Assembly: GCA_023230485.1 (NCBI GenBank) | Contig: JALNXG010000120.1 | Location: 1 to 6,262, forward strand | Origin: Melioribacteraceae bacterium | Lineage (GTDB): Bacteria > Bacteroidota > Ignavibacteria > Ignavibacteriales > Melioribacteraceae | Direction of reading: 5' to 3' | Length of the DNA: 6,262 nucleotides | The notes under the pieces: generated by a model | Databases searched by the model: none | What the model saw: only the letters and a program-made list of their open reading frames with translations | What the model was told of the DNA's origin: nothing | Shown: positions 5,423-6,262 of the stretch, piece after piece | Position numbering within the stretch: the first letter of the stretch is position 1 | Layout of the letters: the number at the start of each line of letters is the position of its first letter | Program-made: the position numbers and the translations under genes

Positions 5423-5590
5423 CTAAATCCTGTTCCCCTCCCTGAGCAAATCAGCGTAAACACCTCTGGTAGTGACGGCTGCTCCCGCTGTGGCACTCTG
5501 TATAACGATGGGGTTATCGCCGTAACCTTTGGTGTTGATCTCAACAATGGAGTCGGAATCACTGACATTTTCAATGCCGAATGTTTTAAA
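5423..5590 (-). pseudogene. C-terminal remnant of homoserine dehydrogenase (ThrA-type)
   Basis: The reverse strand reads about 55 codons that end the homoserine dehydrogenase domain, with TAG at 5425-5423. The frame gives IENVSDSDSIVEI, then TKGYGDNPIVIQSATAGAAV, then TTRGVYADLLREGNRI. The pattern NP-hydrophobic-V-x2-(G/A)-x-AGAAVT-x2-GV(Y/F)ADLLR is the hallmark end of bifunctional aspartokinase/homoserine dehydrogenase and of monofunctional homoserine dehydrogenase. The glycine usual in the KGxGAGA turn is replaced here (QSATAGA). Upstream on this strand the frame meets a stop within about ten codons and no other part of the enzyme is visible. It is therefore a displaced or leftover 3' end, not a working gene. 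Next to an array boundary, it could mark an old integration or rearrangement. Confidence 0.7.
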
Positions 5591-5725
5591 TCTTTAAAAA
5601 GTTCCTCCTTTAAGGAAAAAATTTGTTACGCACATGTATTTGGATCATTTCAGGTTTTTAAATGTTTACAGGCCACTTATCACCACAAACAAGAGAAAAA
5701 CAACGGGTTATAACTTAAATCTTAA

Positions 5726-5733
5726 TACCTTTG
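5726..5733 (+). promoter_or_regulatory. Bacteroidota-type -7 promoter box for the M3 peptidase gene
   Basis: TACCTTTG matches the TAnnTTTG -7 consensus of this phylum exactly. Transcription would start a few bases downstream, at about 5738-5742, leaving a leader of about 20 bases before ATG 5759. No clear TTTG -33 element is seen at the usual distance. The box overlaps the region of the in-frame ATG at 5735, which rules that codon out as the start. Confidence 0.6.
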
Positions 5734-5758
5734 CATGCTTCAATCAAAATTCAAACCT

Positions 5759-6262
5759 ATGTTAAAATTTTATTATTTACTTACCATTACCATGATGATG
5801 ACATTGAGTTCATGCGACCAAAACAAGAAAAAAGATCAGTCTTCAGGGGAAAATCCGTTACTTGAGCAGTTTACCACAACCTATCAGGTACCTCCTTTCG
5901 AGAGCATTAAACCCGACAATTATATGCCTGCGTTTATCGAGGCTATGGCGCTTCATAATGCCGAAATAGAGGCCATTATCAATCAAACGGAACCACCTAC
6001 TTTCGAAAACACCCTGGCAGACATGGCTTATAGCGGGGAATTGCTTCGCAGTGTATCCTCCGTATTCTCTGGTCAGATGAGTGCCAATACCAATGTTGAA
6101 ATTCAAAAGATTGCGGAAGAAATTTCTCCCTTGCTATCAGAACATGCCGACAACATCAGCCTGAACCCAAAACTTTTCGCCAGGGTAAAAGCCGTTTATG
6201 AAAACCGTGAACATGATTCCCTGAATAACGAACAAGCCTATTTGCTTGAAAATGTTTATCGG
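5759..6262 (+). CDS. dcp: Dcp-like M3 metallopeptidase lipoprotein (5' part)
   Basis: The first 168 residues are present and the gene runs off the window. A lipoprotein signal ends at TLSSC with Cys19. The mature part matches the N-terminus of oligopeptidase A/peptidyl-dipeptidase Dcp proteins: NPLLEQF (32-38), PPFESIKPDNYMPAF (45-59), PPTFENTL (79-86), SGELLRSVSSVFS, the segment around EISPLLSEHADNI, and LFARVKAVYENR. M3 enzymes are zinc peptidases that cut dipeptides or short oligopeptides. The HExxH zinc motif lies far downstream and outside the window, so activity cannot be judged. The lipid anchor suggests periplasmic or surface peptide breakdown. ATG 5759 is chosen over in-frame ATG 5735 because of the promoter box at 5726-5733 and because it starts a clean signal peptide. 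G+C is clearly higher than in the cassettes, so this is likely chromosomal backbone. Confidence 0.9.
   Translation, partial: MLKFYYLLTITMMMTLSSCDQNKKKDQSSGENPLLEQFTTTYQVPPFESIKPDNYMPAFIEAMALHNAEIEAIINQTEPPTFENTLADMAYSGELLRSVSSVFSGQMSANTNVEIQKIAEEISPLLSEHADNISLNPKLFARVKAVYENREHDSLNNEQAYLLENVYR

Noticed and set aside
5308..5574. An 88-codon - strand frame
   Set aside because: It is a shifted frame over the homoserine dehydrogenase tail; the recognisable protein sequence is in another frame of the same strand.
5294..5713. A 139-codon + strand frame with its own ATG
   Set aside because: It lies antisense to the homoserine dehydrogenase remnant, shows no domain, and its composition follows from the opposite strand.

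Overview
The window looks like a piece of a Bacteroidota chromosome. Three things suggest this: the A-rich leaders lacking a Shine-Dalgarno sequence, a -7 box of the TAnnTTTG type in front of the last gene, and lipoprotein signals of Bacteroidota style. It has two parts. Positions 1-5115 are AT-rich and hold an array of gene cassettes, all on the + strand. Positions 5116-6262 are richer in G+C and look like ordinary chromosome: non-coding sequence with repeats, a broken fragment of a threonine/methionine-pathway gene on the - strand, and the start of a Dcp-like M3 metallopeptidase lipoprotein gene.

The main point is that the gene-to-gene spacers of the first part are integron attC recombination sites. 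Five related imperfect palindromes of about 130-180 bases follow the genes at 786-921, 2062-2190, 3082-3258, 4444-4579 and 4941-5120. The decisive test can be done by eye. In an integron, the left core of a site (R'', ending AAC) must be complementary to the first bases of the same cassette, not to the right core (GTT...) next to it in the array. All four complete cassettes pass: GTTAGCAGC with GCTGCTAAC, GTTGGCGGTA with TACCGCCAAC, GTTGTGGGC with GCCTACAAC (one G.T), and GTTATGTGTG with CACACATAAC. The cassettes are therefore 914-2183, 2184-3250, 3251-4570 and 4571-5115, plus a partial first one at 1-913. No integrase gene is visible.

The cargo, in order: (1) a membrane-anchored coiled-coil protein with a TPR-like tail, possibly preceded by the end of another gene in the same cassette; (2) a PIN-like nuclease fused to a C-terminal zinc ribbon; (3) a lipoprotein with YD-type repeats; (4) a Shedu (SduA, DUF4263) anti-phage nuclease whose last 80 or so codons are out of frame by one base in a G run; (5) a small protein with two membrane segments. 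This fits an integron acting as a store of defence and envelope genes. The genes are independent mobile units and need not work together. No clear promoter was found inside the cassettes, so expression probably depends on read-through or on weak promoters.

The attC sites carry their own smaller structure. A mini-palindrome beginning CTTGTCTGCCG has entered the central loop of three sites, once or twice, and one site looks like a deletion product between two copies. To the right of the array, the last site has a degenerate right core (GTCG instead of GTTR). Beyond it lie a 12-base inverted repeat, three 11-base tandem repeats, and a roughly 56-codon minus-strand remnant of the C-terminus of a homoserine dehydrogenase (ThrA-type).
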